In this document: piece after piece, positions 50,983 to 58,343 of the stretch | How positions within the stretch are numbered: position 1 is the stretch's first letter | How the letters are laid out: each line of letters begins with the position of its first letter | Source: Streptomyces sp. NBC_01551 | GTDB lineage: Bacteria; Actinomycetota; Actinomycetes; Streptomycetales; Streptomycetaceae | Reading direction: 5' to 3' | Assembly (NCBI RefSeq): GCF_026339935.1 | Contig: NZ_JAPEPX010000001.1 | Coordinates: 3,052,001 to 3,116,000, forward strand | DNA length: 64,000 bases | The notes under the pieces: model-generated | Database searches by the model: none | What the model was told of the DNA's origin: nothing | The model's input: only the letters and a program-made list of their open reading frames with translations | Translations under genes and position numbers: made by a program

Positions 50983-51387
50983 CTACGCGGCGAGGGCCAG
51001 CCCCTCGCGGGCGGCTCCGGACGGCGCCGCGACCGGTGCTCCGACCCGCGCCCCGGCAGGAGTTCCGACAGGCGTCCCGACCGGCGCTTCGGCGGCGAGG
51101 GCGGCGGCGGTGGTCGAGCGGCGGACGGACGGGGTCTTGCCGTGCGCCTCGGCGCGGATGCGCTGCTTGATGGTCGGCGGGAGCGAACCGCCCCGCATCA
51201 TCGCCCGCCAGGTCCGCCGGGCCATCATCACCGGCCGGCGCACGGCGGCGGTCGCGGGAGCGGCCGAGCCGGTGACATCGGCGGCGGCGGCCGGGGCCGC
51301 CTTCGCGGTGAGCCCGAGGACGGCGAGGAGCGCCACCAGCGCGGCGAGGACGGTGGTCCAGATCGACGTGATGCTGCGGTGAGCCAT
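50983..51387 (-). CDS. Small secreted or membrane-anchored protein, unknown
   Basis: 134 aa from the ATG at 51387 (MAHRSITSIWTTVLAALVAL). The N-terminal helix with an AxA-type end (APAAAADV) suggests a signal peptide. The body contains a basic Trp/Met motif (RRTWRAMMRGGSLPPTIKQR, IRAEAHGKTPS) that I recall from a Streptomyces DUF family, then Ala/Pro/Val repeats (APVGTPVGTPAGARVGAPVA). Function unknown. Confidence 0.7.
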   Translation of the reverse strand: MAHRSITSIWTTVLAALVALLAVLGLTAKAAPAAAADVTGSAAPATAAVRRPVMMARRTWRAMMRGGSLPPTIKQRIRAEAHGKTPSVRRSTTAAALAAEAPVGTPVGTPAGARVGAPVAAPSGAAREGLALAA

Positions 51388-51587
51388 GGCGGGGTGCCTC
51401 ACTTCTCAATAGTCCGACGGACGATGTTCCGACGGGCGGATCTGCATACATTCGTCATGATGTGGCCGCAACCGCAGCGCCCCCACTGCGCGCGCCGATC
51501 TTCCGACAAACACCACTCGGAAGGCCCAAAAGGCGCCCCCGGGCCCCAGGACTCGCGCGCTGCGGCGATCCGCATGACGCTGATTCC

Positions 51588-52058
51588 ATGAGCGAGCCAC
51601 CACCGGGCCTGCCACCGCCTCCCGGCCCGGAGCAGCCCTGGGGGCCGAGGCCACCGGCGCCCCGGCGCCGCAGGCGCTGGCCCTGGGTCCTGCTGGTCCT
51701 CGCCCTCCTGCTGCTCGGCGGCTGCGTCGCCTTCCTCGGCGTCGTCGTCCACGAGGTCTCGGAGGACGCCTCGCGCACCGTGCGGATCACGTACACGGCC
51801 ACGGGCAACACGCGGGACGTGGACATCAGCTACTCCACGTGGCGCGACGGGAACCTGGAAGTGAGCCAGGACAACGACGCGACGCTGCCGTGGACGAAGG
51901 AGCTCCACACGAAGGGCTTCATCAAGGGCGGCTCGCTCACCGTCACCCTCGGCCCCGACGGCGGCACCGCCACCTGCGCGGTAAGGGTGGACGACAACCC
52001 CCCGATCACCGCCACCGCCACCGGCGCCTTCGCCTCGGCCGTCTGCACGGGCTTCTGA
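51588..52058 (+). CDS. MmpS-family membrane accessory protein
   Basis: 156 aa. A Pro-rich N-terminus is followed by one membrane helix (RWPWVLLVLALLLLGGCVAF) and a small extracellular Ig-like beta domain (about 70-155: VRITYTATGNTRDVDISYST, ATLPWTKELHTK). MmpS proteins act with RND/MmpL lipid exporters in mycobacteria. No MmpL gene is adjacent. One Cys falls at the end of the membrane helix, but the context does not make a convincing lipobox. Confidence 0.78.
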   Translation: MSEPPPGLPPPPGPEQPWGPRPPAPRRRRRWPWVLLVLALLLLGGCVAFLGVVVHEVSEDASRTVRITYTATGNTRDVDISYSTWRDGNLEVSQDNDATLPWTKELHTKGFIKGGSLTVTLGPDGGTATCAVRVDDNPPITATATGAFASAVCTGF

Positions 52059-52123
52059 CCGAGCCGGCGCTGACCCGGAAACCCCTTCGCAGGGCAACCC
52101 CGCCACAGCACACAATCCGGGGC

Positions 52124-52735
52124 ATGGGGACAGACATATACGGGTTCATCGAATGCCGCTGGGACCGCTGGCTCGACGAGGACGACCGCAGCTGGGACGC
52201 GGCGATCGACCTCGCGCATCTCTACAACGGGCGTTCCTACGACGCGTTCGGCTGCCTGTTCGGTGTCCGCGACGACACCTTCCGGCCGCTCGCACCCGCT
52301 CGCGGGCTGCCCCCAGACACATCGCCGCATGCCCGCAGCCACTTCGACTGCTGTAGCCGCAGCGCGTCCTGGATCACGTGGGCCGAGCTGCTGACGGCCG
52401 ACTGGGACGAGGTCGCGGCCGAGGTCGACGCATGCGTGCACGAGTACCGCCGCAACCCCGACGGCGTCTGGGAACTGTACGGCCGGAACACCAGCCTGAC
52501 CCGCTTCGCCGAGCTGTCCGGCCTGACCGCACCGCACGACGTGTACCGCGCGGGCCGCACCCAGCCCGAAGGCACCGAGTGGCGCGACGGTGACCGTCTC
52601 TTCCGCGTCGGACGGCTCCGACGGAAGGACGCTGTGCCCGAGAGCGACTGGGGGGCCGTCTGGGCGGTCATGCGCACCCTCGCGAGCCTGCACGGCGACG
52701 ACGGCGTTCGGCTCGTCGTCTGGTTCGACGGCTGA
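52124..52735 (+). CDS. Conserved 203-aa protein of unknown function
   Basis: Starts MGTDIYGFIECRWDRWLDED. It contains LAHLYNGRSYDAFGCLFGVR and FDCCSRSASWITWAELLTAD, with two adjacent Cys. Soluble, acidic, no known domain. The N-terminus GTDIYG recurs in a family of uncharacterised actinobacterial and phage proteins. It is the last chromosomal gene before the element and is followed by a strong terminator. Confidence 0.72.
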   Translation: MGTDIYGFIECRWDRWLDEDDRSWDAAIDLAHLYNGRSYDAFGCLFGVRDDTFRPLAPARGLPPDTSPHARSHFDCCSRSASWITWAELLTADWDEVAAEVDACVHEYRRNPDGVWELYGRNTSLTRFAELSGLTAPHDVYRAGRTQPEGTEWRDGDRLFRVGRLRRKDAVPESDWGAVWAVMRTLASLHGDDGVRLVVWFDG

Positions 52736-52752
52736 TGCGCGAAGAGCGCATG

Positions 52753-52789
52753 CAGAAGGGGTGTCGCCGGTTCGGTGACACCCCTTCTG
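52753..52789 (+). terminator. Terminator at the chromosome/element boundary
   Basis: A 13-bp stem (52753-52765 with 52777-52789) and 11-base loop after the gene ending at 52735. Confidence 0.8.
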
Positions 52790-52812
52790 AGCTGGGCCTC
52801 AGGCCCTGCTGG

Positions 52813-52869
52813 CGGTGGGTGTGGGATTTGAACCCACGGTGACTCGCGCCACGACGGTTTTCAAGACCG
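52813..52869 (-). pseudogene. 3' fragment of tRNA-Ser(TGA): element attachment core
   Basis: Reading leftward this is the last 57 nt of tRNA-Ser(UGA): the anticodon stem from its second pair, loop CTTGAAA (TGA), variable arm TGGCGCGAGTCACC, T-arm GTGGGTTCAAATCCCAC, acceptor ACCCACC and discriminator G. Sequence beyond 52870 cannot form the 5' half: the first anticodon-stem pair is C-T, and no GGTGGGT acceptor or D-arm occurs at the right distance. This is what remains at one end when an integrating element recombines in the 3' half of a tRNA. The functional tRNA should be at the other end. Confidence 0.8.
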
Positions 52870-52979
52870 GCTCCATGAAGGAACCCCTTCGTGGCCTCAC
52901 CTGGGGTTTCTCTCCCACAGACACCCCGTAACGGGCCCACCTGGCCGGAGGTTGGCCACAGCCATGATCAGATACCGGC

Positions 52980-53549
52980 TCAGCCGAAGGGTGCCATGGG
53001 CTTCGGCGCAAGCGCGAGATCTGTAAGCGAGGAGTCCGCCAGACGCGTCGGACGCTGCGCAAGCCACCCAGACACACGGGGGCCGCCGTTGACCGCGCCA
53101 CCTTCCCGCACCGTCCGGACGTGCTCGAACCCGTGGCTGAGGTAGTAGCGCTGAAGCGCCTCATTGGTGGTCCAGGCATCGAGCCGAAGCCATGAAGCGC
53201 CTGCCCGACGGGCGCGATCACCCGCCCAGTCCAAGAGGGTCCCACCGATGTCCTGCCCCGCGTGCGTCCGCGCGACAGTCAGCTTGTTCACGAACATGGA
53301 CGGCTCTTTCAGTTCATCAGCCGTCCAGAGCCCGTCTTCCGCTTCCTCAGTGAGCGTGATCGTGGCGACCGTGGCGCCCTCATCCCTCAGCATGAAGACC
53401 GTCCCGGATTCGATGGTCTTCAGGAGTCGGTCCGCCGGGTACGGCCTGCGCCACTGATCACTGCCCAGCGCGCTCAGCCACGCCGCAGCCTCCTCCCGAA
53501 AAGCGAGCAGCGCGGCGAGGTCATCTGGCGTCGCGTTCTCGATGATCAC
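52980..53549 (-). CDS. GNAT N-acetyltransferase
   Basis: 189 aa from the GTG at 53549, overlapping the GntR stop as GTGA. The acetyl-CoA fold is visible: MFVNKLTVARTHAGQDIGGT, LLDWAGDRARRAGASWLRLD and ALQRYYLSHGFEHVRTV (motif B). Substrate unknown. Co-transcribed with the repressor gene at the element end, so it may modify a repressor ligand or confer a cargo trait; neither can be told from sequence. Confidence 0.85.
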   Translation of the reverse strand: MIIENATPDDLAALLAFREEAAAWLSALGSDQWRRPYPADRLLKTIESGTVFMLRDEGATVATITLTEEAEDGLWTADELKEPSMFVNKLTVARTHAGQDIGGTLLDWAGDRARRAGASWLRLDAWTTNEALQRYYLSHGFEHVRTVREGGAVNGGPRVSGWLAQRPTRLADSSLTDLALAPKPMAPFG

Positions 53550-54319
53550 AGCTGCTCGCCCTCGGCTCGGTCGGGCAGAGTGCCGATCTCATAGTTCATG
53601 CGGTTGAGGTCGCCGCGGAACGTGGTGATCGTGCAGCGGATGATGCGTTCGCCGGCGTACCCGGTTCGGGTCCAGAGCAGCACCGGCACGCCTGCGCCCA
53701 CATCCAGGAGCCGCGCTTCGTCCGGCGTCGGCATGCGTGTGGCGATCTCGTCGAAGTAGCCGACCTGCTCGATCCCCGCTGCGGCGAGGTAGCGGGTCGT
53801 CCCTTCGGCGATGTCGCCCGGTTCGGCCAACCGGGGGGCCTGCTTCACGAGCCAGTCCGGGTAGTACGTCGCCTGGGTCGACCAAGGAACGTCGTCCACG
53901 AAGCGGTGGCAGAACCGAAGCACCGTGGTCGAACCGCCAGCCACCTTGAGGCGTTCGGCAACGTACTCGGTCGCCGGCGTCACCTCGACACGGAAGGTCT
54001 GAGTCGGCCTACGACCGGCATTGGTGACGTCGGTGTTGTAGGCGTCGCCGTTCTGCGGAAACGTCAAGTTCTCAAAGCGTGAGGCGTTCAGCTCGAACAC
54101 CTCATGCTTGCGAACCTCGTAGCCGAGACCCTGGCTAGACGAGATCAGACCCTCGCCGACCAGGGCCTTCAGGCCCGATCGCACGGTGTTCCGCGAAGCG
54201 TCGAAACGAGCCGAGAGGTCACTTTCGGACGGCAGGCGAGTCCCCGGCGGATAGACGCCGCTGTCGATCTCCCGACGGAGGGCGTCAGCCACCTGTAGGT
54301 ACTTCGGCTGCTTGTTCAT
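53546..54319 (-). CDS. GntR/HutC-family transfer repressor (KorSA-like)
   Basis: 257 aa from the ATG at 54319. The winged helix (YLQVADALRREIDSGVYPPG, TRLPSESDLSARFDASRNTV, GLKALVGEGLISSSQGLGYE) is followed by a UTRA ligand-binding domain (about 95-245: RFCHRFVDDVPWSTQATYYP, PVLLWTRTGYAGERIIRCTI). In pSAM2 KorSA represses pra and its own gene to keep the element integrated. Two matching inverted 17-bp sites lie upstream of this gene at 54343-54431. Confidence 0.85.
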   Translation of the reverse strand: MNKQPKYLQVADALRREIDSGVYPPGTRLPSESDLSARFDASRNTVRSGLKALVGEGLISSSQGLGYEVRKHEVFELNASRFENLTFPQNGDAYNTDVTNAGRRPTQTFRVEVTPATEYVAERLKVAGGSTTVLRFCHRFVDDVPWSTQATYYPDWLVKQAPRLAEPGDIAEGTTRYLAAAGIEQVGYFDEIATRMPTPDEARLLDVGAGVPVLLWTRTGYAGERIIRCTITTFRGDLNRMNYEIGTLPDRAEGEQL

Positions 54320-54342
54320 GGCCCCATCATGACGCACTCGGT

Positions 54343-54359
54343 CAACTTGTTGGTACATG
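54343..54359 (+). promoter_or_regulatory. GntR operator copy 1
   Basis: CAACTTGTTGGTACATG, 24 bp upstream of the repressor start codon. Matches the inverted copy at 54414-54431 in 15 of 17 positions. Confidence 0.55.
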
Positions 54360-54413
54360 CGGGCCCCAATCGCTTGACGACTCACCGTCCGTGGGTGCAG
54401 CATCACTACATCA

Positions 54414-54431
54414 GCTTGTACCCACAAGTTG
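54414..54431 (-). promoter_or_regulatory. GntR operator copy 2 (inverted)
   Basis: Reads CAACTTGTGGGTACAAGC on the minus strand. It sits 71 bp from copy 1, on the side of the transfer genes. Confidence 0.55.
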
Positions 54432-55057
54432 AGCAAGCAGTGCAGCAGGCTCAAGTATTCCGGCCTGCCCGCACAGCAGAACCACCGCGTTACAGCCCGG
54501 AGGAAAGCCCGAGAGGGCGAGTACGAAGGCAGCGTCCGTTCATTGAGAACTCAACAGTGTGTCTAAGCAATACGAGACGGGGCGCGATCCCCGCCCCCTG
54601 GCGACGGGCAGTCGCTGGCGGCAACACCTTCTTCTTCCGTGTTCCGGCTCTGGAGAACACCCCGCTTCTCAGGGGGTGCCACCCGGTACAGGCCGCCCTG
54701 CTGGCGTCAGAGCAGCAACGATGACGCGCCCGACTCTCAGGCTCGGGTGGATCGCCGTGGCAACGGGGGTCCAGTGAAGCCTTGCCCCTCCGGTTTGGAG
54801 GCTGCTGTGTTCCACCGACATCCGCGGGCGCCCGCCGTACTGGACCGGTACGGCCGGCCGCGCCCCACGCGTCACCGATCGACCGCCGTGCGAGCGACCC
54901 CCGGGCTTCACCGCCCGACCCCGCTCGCACAGCCCTTCCCTTCCGAGGGCGCCACGGCGCCCCCGGTCGGCTGCCTCCCCCGGCCGTCCGGCGCTTCTGC
55001 GCCGTACGGGCGGGGTTGCAGGGAGCCGAGTACCTCCGCTCCACCCGCAAAGCAGTG

Positions 55058-55089
55058 CAGCCCCCGGCGTGTCCGCGCCGAGGGCTGCT
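55058..55089 (+). promoter_or_regulatory. Leader hairpin before the transfer operon
   Basis: GCAGCCCCCGGCG (55058-55070) pairs with CGCCGAGGGCTGC (55077-55089), 13 bp with one mismatch, 33 bp before the first start codon. It could be an attenuator or mRNA stabiliser. Confidence 0.4.
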
Positions 55090-55122
55090 GAGTCCCGTTC
55101 CTCTCTCGAAGGAGCAAGACCC

Positions 55123-55389
55123 ATGAAGTCCATCGCTGCACTTCAGGACGTTGTTACGCCGTGGTCCGACGGTTTGGAGCCGTCGGACGCGGAGCTGGAC
55201 GCGATCGAGGCCGAGATGCCCGTGATCCTGGCCGAGGTCGAGTTGCTGAACACGCTGATCGTCCTGCTGCACCAGGAGCCGACCCAGATCCACAGTCGGC
55301 GCATCCGGCGGGCACACCGGCGGGTGCTGGCGGCCCGTCGGGACGCGGCCAACCGCGCCACTGCGCAGGTCTCGGGGGACGCGGCATGA
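55123..55389 (+). CDS. DUF6284-like small protein, first transfer-operon gene
   Basis: 88 aa from the ATG at 55123, with GAAGGAG upstream. Central motif LEPSDAELDAIEAEMPVILA and HSRRIRRAHRRVLAARRDAA, matching my memory of the DUF6284 proteins carried by AICEs. All-helical and basic at its C-terminus. Role in transfer unknown. Overlaps the next gene by four bases. Confidence 0.8.
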   Translation: MKSIAALQDVVTPWSDGLEPSDAELDAIEAEMPVILAEVELLNTLIVLLHQEPTQIHSRRIRRAHRRVLAARRDAANRATAQVSGDAA

Positions 55390-55658
55390 ACGAGCGCACC
55401 GAAGCGGCCCACGTCGCGCTGCTGGAAGCGATCGTGGACGCGCTGGACCTGCCGCTGCCCTCGATCGAGGCGGCGGACGAGCGTCTCTACTACCGGCTGC
55501 TGGAGCGCCGGGCCCTCGCCGTGCGGATCATCATCGAATCGAACCGCGCCGTCACCCGAGACCCCCGGCTGGCCGCGGACGCGATCCGCACCCGGACCGC
55601 CGAGGAACCCGTCACCTACACCCCGTACAAGGACGAGAAGAACGGGGAAGTCCGGTGA
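55386..55658 (+). CDS. 90-aa helical element protein
   Basis: Starts MNERTEAAHVALLEAIVDAL; ATGA overlap with the previous stop and GTGA overlap with the next gene. Predicted mostly alpha-helical (LYYRLLERRALAVRIIIESN), no known domain. Position suggests a small accessory transfer protein. Confidence 0.72.
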   Translation: MNERTEAAHVALLEAIVDALDLPLPSIEAADERLYYRLLERRALAVRIIIESNRAVTRDPRLAADAIRTRTAEEPVTYTPYKDEKNGEVR

Positions 55659-56719
55659 CCGGCCGTCCGCTGACGCGAGCCCAGAAGTTCGTCCTCGGCC
55701 TCGCCTTCGTCCCGATGCTCGCCACGGGCGCGGCCGGCGGGTACGGCACCTACTCCAACATCAAGGGCGCCTACAACTCCGGCACCGCCCTCGGCGCCGT
55801 CGCCGCAGGCGAAGGCGCCACCGCCGTCCTCGCCCTCGTGTTGCTGGGGCTGACCATGCTGGGGCAGTCCTCCCCGACAGTGGTCCGCGCCGGCCTGTGG
55901 GCCCTGCCGGCCGCCGCGTCCGCCATGTCCGCCGTCGCCGCCCCGGACGGACCCCGCACCGTCATCTACGCGATCACCCCGCTCGGCATGTCCGTCTCGG
56001 CCGAGGGCATGGCCTTCCTGGCCCGGCGGATCGTGGTCCACGTCGACGGCCGTGACGCCGAGTCCGAAGCGCGGGCGGCGGCCGTGGTCCAGGCCCTGGC
56101 CTACCACCGCGCCCGCGCCGCCAACCACCCCGACAAGAACATCCGCAAGAGGTCGGACCGGGCGTCGTGGCGCCTGGCCCGCAAGGTCGGCAGGTCCGAC
56201 ACACCGCTTGGGGCGCGGCTGCTGGACGTCCAGCGGGAGCGGATCACCACCGGTGCGGACGTCGCCCTCGGCGACATGTTCGCCATCAACGTCACACCTC
56301 TGAGCGAGCCCGTCACGGGTGACCGTGACGCCGTCACGGCGGCCGTGACTCCCGCCCTCCCCCCGGTACCCGAACCGCCCTCCGACGAGGGCCCCGTCAC
56401 GGGTGGGCGTGACGGGGAGGACACGCAGGTCAACGACCCGCCGACCGGCCTGGAGGAGGAGGGCGTCACGCCCGCCGTCACGCCCGTGACGCTCGACGAG
56501 GTCGCCGTCATCGCCGGGGTGCCCACACCGCTGATCGGGGAGCCCCTCACCGACGAACAGATCGTGGTGGTCCTCAGGTTTCTGCGCTACTCCGCCGACC
56601 CGCCCTTGTCCTACCGGCAGACCGCCGCCGCCTTCCGCGAGTTCGGATTCACCGGAGGCGAAGCTCGTATCCGGGGCGCCTGGGCCACCCTCATGGCCCA
56701 GGAGGAGAGCCCCCGGTGA
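55655..56719 (+). CDS. SpdB2/DUF2637-like spreading protein
   Basis: 354 aa from the GTG at 55655. Four N-terminal membrane helices (about 11-31, 46-70, 77-98, 103-125) are followed by a long cytosolic region with Val/Thr/Pro-rich linker. A C-terminal helical segment resembles an HTH (TDEQIVVVLRFLRYSADPPL, SYRQTAAAFREFGFTGGEAR). In Streptomyces plasmids SpdB2-type proteins support intramycelial plasmid spreading through septa with TraB. GTGA and ATGA-type overlaps on both sides. Confidence 0.78.
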   Translation: MTGRPLTRAQKFVLGLAFVPMLATGAAGGYGTYSNIKGAYNSGTALGAVAAGEGATAVLALVLLGLTMLGQSSPTVVRAGLWALPAAASAMSAVAAPDGPRTVIYAITPLGMSVSAEGMAFLARRIVVHVDGRDAESEARAAAVVQALAYHRARAANHPDKNIRKRSDRASWRLARKVGRSDTPLGARLLDVQRERITTGADVALGDMFAINVTPLSEPVTGDRDAVTAAVTPALPPVPEPPSDEGPVTGGRDGEDTQVNDPPTGLEEEGVTPAVTPVTLDEVAVIAGVPTPLIGEPLTDEQIVVVLRFLRYSADPPLSYRQTAAAFREFGFTGGEARIRGAWATLMAQEESPR

Positions 56720-57051
56720 GCACCCTTCCCGTCTACCGGTGGCGCCTCGCCCCGGACGGGCTCGCCACCCGACGCCAACTCCGCGCCCTGGGCCTCAGGC
56801 CGGGCGGACAGGACGTCGTCGCCCAGGTCGAGCGGCCCCGCCGCCGGCGCGGCCCGCTGGTCGCCTACCTGTACCGGATCGATGCGGCCCGGCCCGTCCG
56901 GCCGATGACCGAACGGCGGGCCGCGGCCCTGGCGAAGGCCAACGCCGCCCGCCGCCGCTGCCCCGCCTGCCGACGCGACGCCGGATACGTGATCCCGGCC
57001 TCCCTCGGCACGTGCGTCCCCTGCGCGGACACCCCGCACCTCGCCGCCTGA
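56716..57051 (+). CDS. RRQRL-motif-type zinc-binding element protein
   Basis: 111 aa from the GTG at 56716. The N-terminal motif GLATRRQLRALGLRPGGQDV is the hallmark of the small zinc proteins found in AICEs. The C-terminus has two Cys pairs, CPACRRDAGYVIPASLGTC and VPC, for one zinc ion. The basic central segment (RPRRRRGPLVAYLYRIDAAR) may bind nucleic acid. Function not established. Confidence 0.82.
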   Translation: MSTLPVYRWRLAPDGLATRRQLRALGLRPGGQDVVAQVERPRRRRGPLVAYLYRIDAARPVRPMTERRAAALAKANAARRRCPACRRDAGYVIPASLGTCVPCADTPHLAA

Positions 57052-57076
57052 ACGCCCGACTCTTCAAGGAGTTCCA

Positions 57077-57319
57077 GTGACCACCACGACCTCTTCCGCC
57101 ACCGGCACCCCGACCGCCGCGCAGGGCTCCCACATGTGGGTCATGACCCTGGAGATGCCCGGTCGGGGGATGACCACGCAGTACGGGACGTGGACCCCGC
57201 CCGCCGGCGCCACCCGCTACGACGTGTTCGCCGCGCTCCGGGGCCACATCGTGGCCGAGCACCCGCAGATGGGCTCCGCCAACTGCGTCTTCTTCAGCCT
57301 GGAGCCCAACCGGCTCTGA
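57077..57319 (+). CDS. 80-aa element protein, unknown
   Basis: GTG at 57077 with AAGGAG seven bases upstream. A Thr/Ser-rich start is followed by a compact domain (HMWVMTLEMPGRGMTTQYGT, RYDVFAALRGHIVAEHPQMG, VFFSLEPNRL). The pattern suggests a small alpha/beta fold. Not recognised. Confidence 0.7.
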   Translation: MTTTTSSATGTPTAAQGSHMWVMTLEMPGRGMTTQYGTWTPPAGATRYDVFAALRGHIVAEHPQMGSANCVFFSLEPNRL

Positions 57320-57356
57320 CCGGCACGAACCCGAGCACCGGAAGGAGGGAACCGCC

Positions 57357-57977
57357 ATGTCCAGCATCGACTGGGACGAGGAGTTCACCCGCATCACCCC
57401 CTCGGCCCCGGAGAAGCCCAGCACGTCGTCCAAGTTCTCCGCCACGATCGGCAAGATCGGCGGGGTCCGACGCAACACGGCCGCTCTCGCCGTCTGCGGC
57501 ACTATCGCCGTCCTCGCGGTGTGCGGCACGGTCGTGGCCATCACCGGCATGCAGGGCGAACAGGCCGCCCAGGACCGGGCCAGGGCCAAGGAGCAGGCCG
57601 CGAACACGCTGGTCGAGGCGGAGGCGGACAAGAAGCGGGCCGAGACCGAGGAAGCCGCGGCCAAGGCCCTGTACGAGCGGGAGATGGCCGTCTACCTGGA
57701 GTGCATGAAGATCCGGGCGGCGGCGGTCGCCAAGGCCGCGTCCTACGACGTCGCGAAGATCCCCGCCTGCGCCGCCCCGACCCTCGGCGGCGCGGCCCCC
57801 AAGAAGCAGGAGCCCACCGGCGGTGCCGGCGACGGCATCACGTCCAGCCCCTGGCTGTGGGTGGCGCTCGTCGGCGGCGGCGGCCTCGTCGCCTACAAGA
57901 AGCTCTCCGCACCCTCCGCTTCCGGTGCGGTCACCCCCGCGAACAACAAGGGATTCACCTTCGAGAAGGGTGCGTGA
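57357..57977 (+). CDS. Two-TMS coiled-coil element membrane protein
   Basis: 206 aa, with GAAGGAGG before the ATG. Membrane helices at about 40-63 (NTAALAVCGTIAVLAVCGTV) and 162-177 (SPWLWVALVGGGGLVAYKKL) flank a coiled coil of Ala/Glu/Lys/Arg (about 70-108). Two Cys in CMKIRAAAVAKAASYDVAKI-flanking positions could form a disulfide if the loop is outside. Likely part of the transfer apparatus; not recognised. Confidence 0.75.
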   Translation: MSSIDWDEEFTRITPSAPEKPSTSSKFSATIGKIGGVRRNTAALAVCGTIAVLAVCGTVVAITGMQGEQAAQDRARAKEQAANTLVEAEADKKRAETEEAAAKALYEREMAVYLECMKIRAAAVAKAASYDVAKIPACAAPTLGGAAPKKQEPTGGAGDGITSSPWLWVALVGGGGLVAYKKLSAPSASGAVTPANNKGFTFEKGA

Positions 57978-57978
57978 G

Positions 57979-58194
57979 ATGACGCTCCAGTTCTTCGCCC
58001 TGGCCCTGTTCTGCTGGGCCCTGTTCTTCACCTTCAAGAAGACCAAGGGAAAGCAGCAGATGATCTGCCTACTGCTGATCGTCTCCGGGATCTTCCTGCC
58101 GTACACGCCGTTCAGTGACGAGATCCGCAGCACCCTCGCATCGGTCTTCAACACCGCGAACGACACGGTCAGCGACATCGGCACGTCACGCTGA
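57979..58194 (+). CDS. 71-aa two-helix membrane protein
   Basis: ATG at 57979, one base after the previous stop. Two hydrophobic segments (LQFFALALFCWALFFTF; MICLLLIVSGIFLPYT) joined by a Lys-rich loop, and a Thr/Asn-rich tail. No family recognised. Ends 16 bp before the large inverted repeat. Confidence 0.72.
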   Translation: MTLQFFALALFCWALFFTFKKTKGKQQMICLLLIVSGIFLPYTPFSDEIRSTLASVFNTANDTVSDIGTSR

Positions 58195-58209
58195 GCGAGC
58201 GTCCACATC

Positions 58210-58309
58210 GGTTACCGGTTACCGGTTACAGGCCGAGGACGCCACCCTGTCCCCGCCCTGGGCGGCCCGAACCGTCGCCCGCAGTGCCTGTAACCGGTAA
58301 CCGGTAACC
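58210..58309. repeat. Perfect 24-bp inverted repeat of GGTTACC iterons
   Basis: The left arm (58210-58233) and right arm (58286-58309) are exact reverse complements separated by 52 bp. Each arm is three tandem heptamers, GGTTACC, GGTTACC and GGTTACA, followed by GGC. It lies between two transfer-operon genes. Candidates are a cis-acting transfer locus recognised by TraB, a regulator site or an mRNA structure. Confidence 0.9.
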
Positions 58310-58343
58310 CCCGACAACTACACAGTGTCACGGAAGGAGGCTC

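Larger units (their letters stand above)
54320..55122. other. 803-bp control region of the element (no confident gene)
   Basis: It contains the repressor operators at 54343-54359 and 54414-54431 and a leader hairpin at 55058-55089. Short rightward ORFs (for example 54559-54777) have poor start signals and no known relatives. It probably carries the divergent promoters for the repressor and the transfer operon. Confidence 0.5.

Noticed and set aside
52811..52925. Complete tRNA-Sec or tRNA-Ser at the element boundary
   Set aside because: The anticodon is TGA, not TCA, and the 5' half does not fold or pair with the acceptor; only a 3' fragment is supported.
54559..54777. Rightward 72-codon ORF in the element control region
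   Set aside because: No good ribosome-binding site and no recognisable domain; it overlaps likely promoter DNA.
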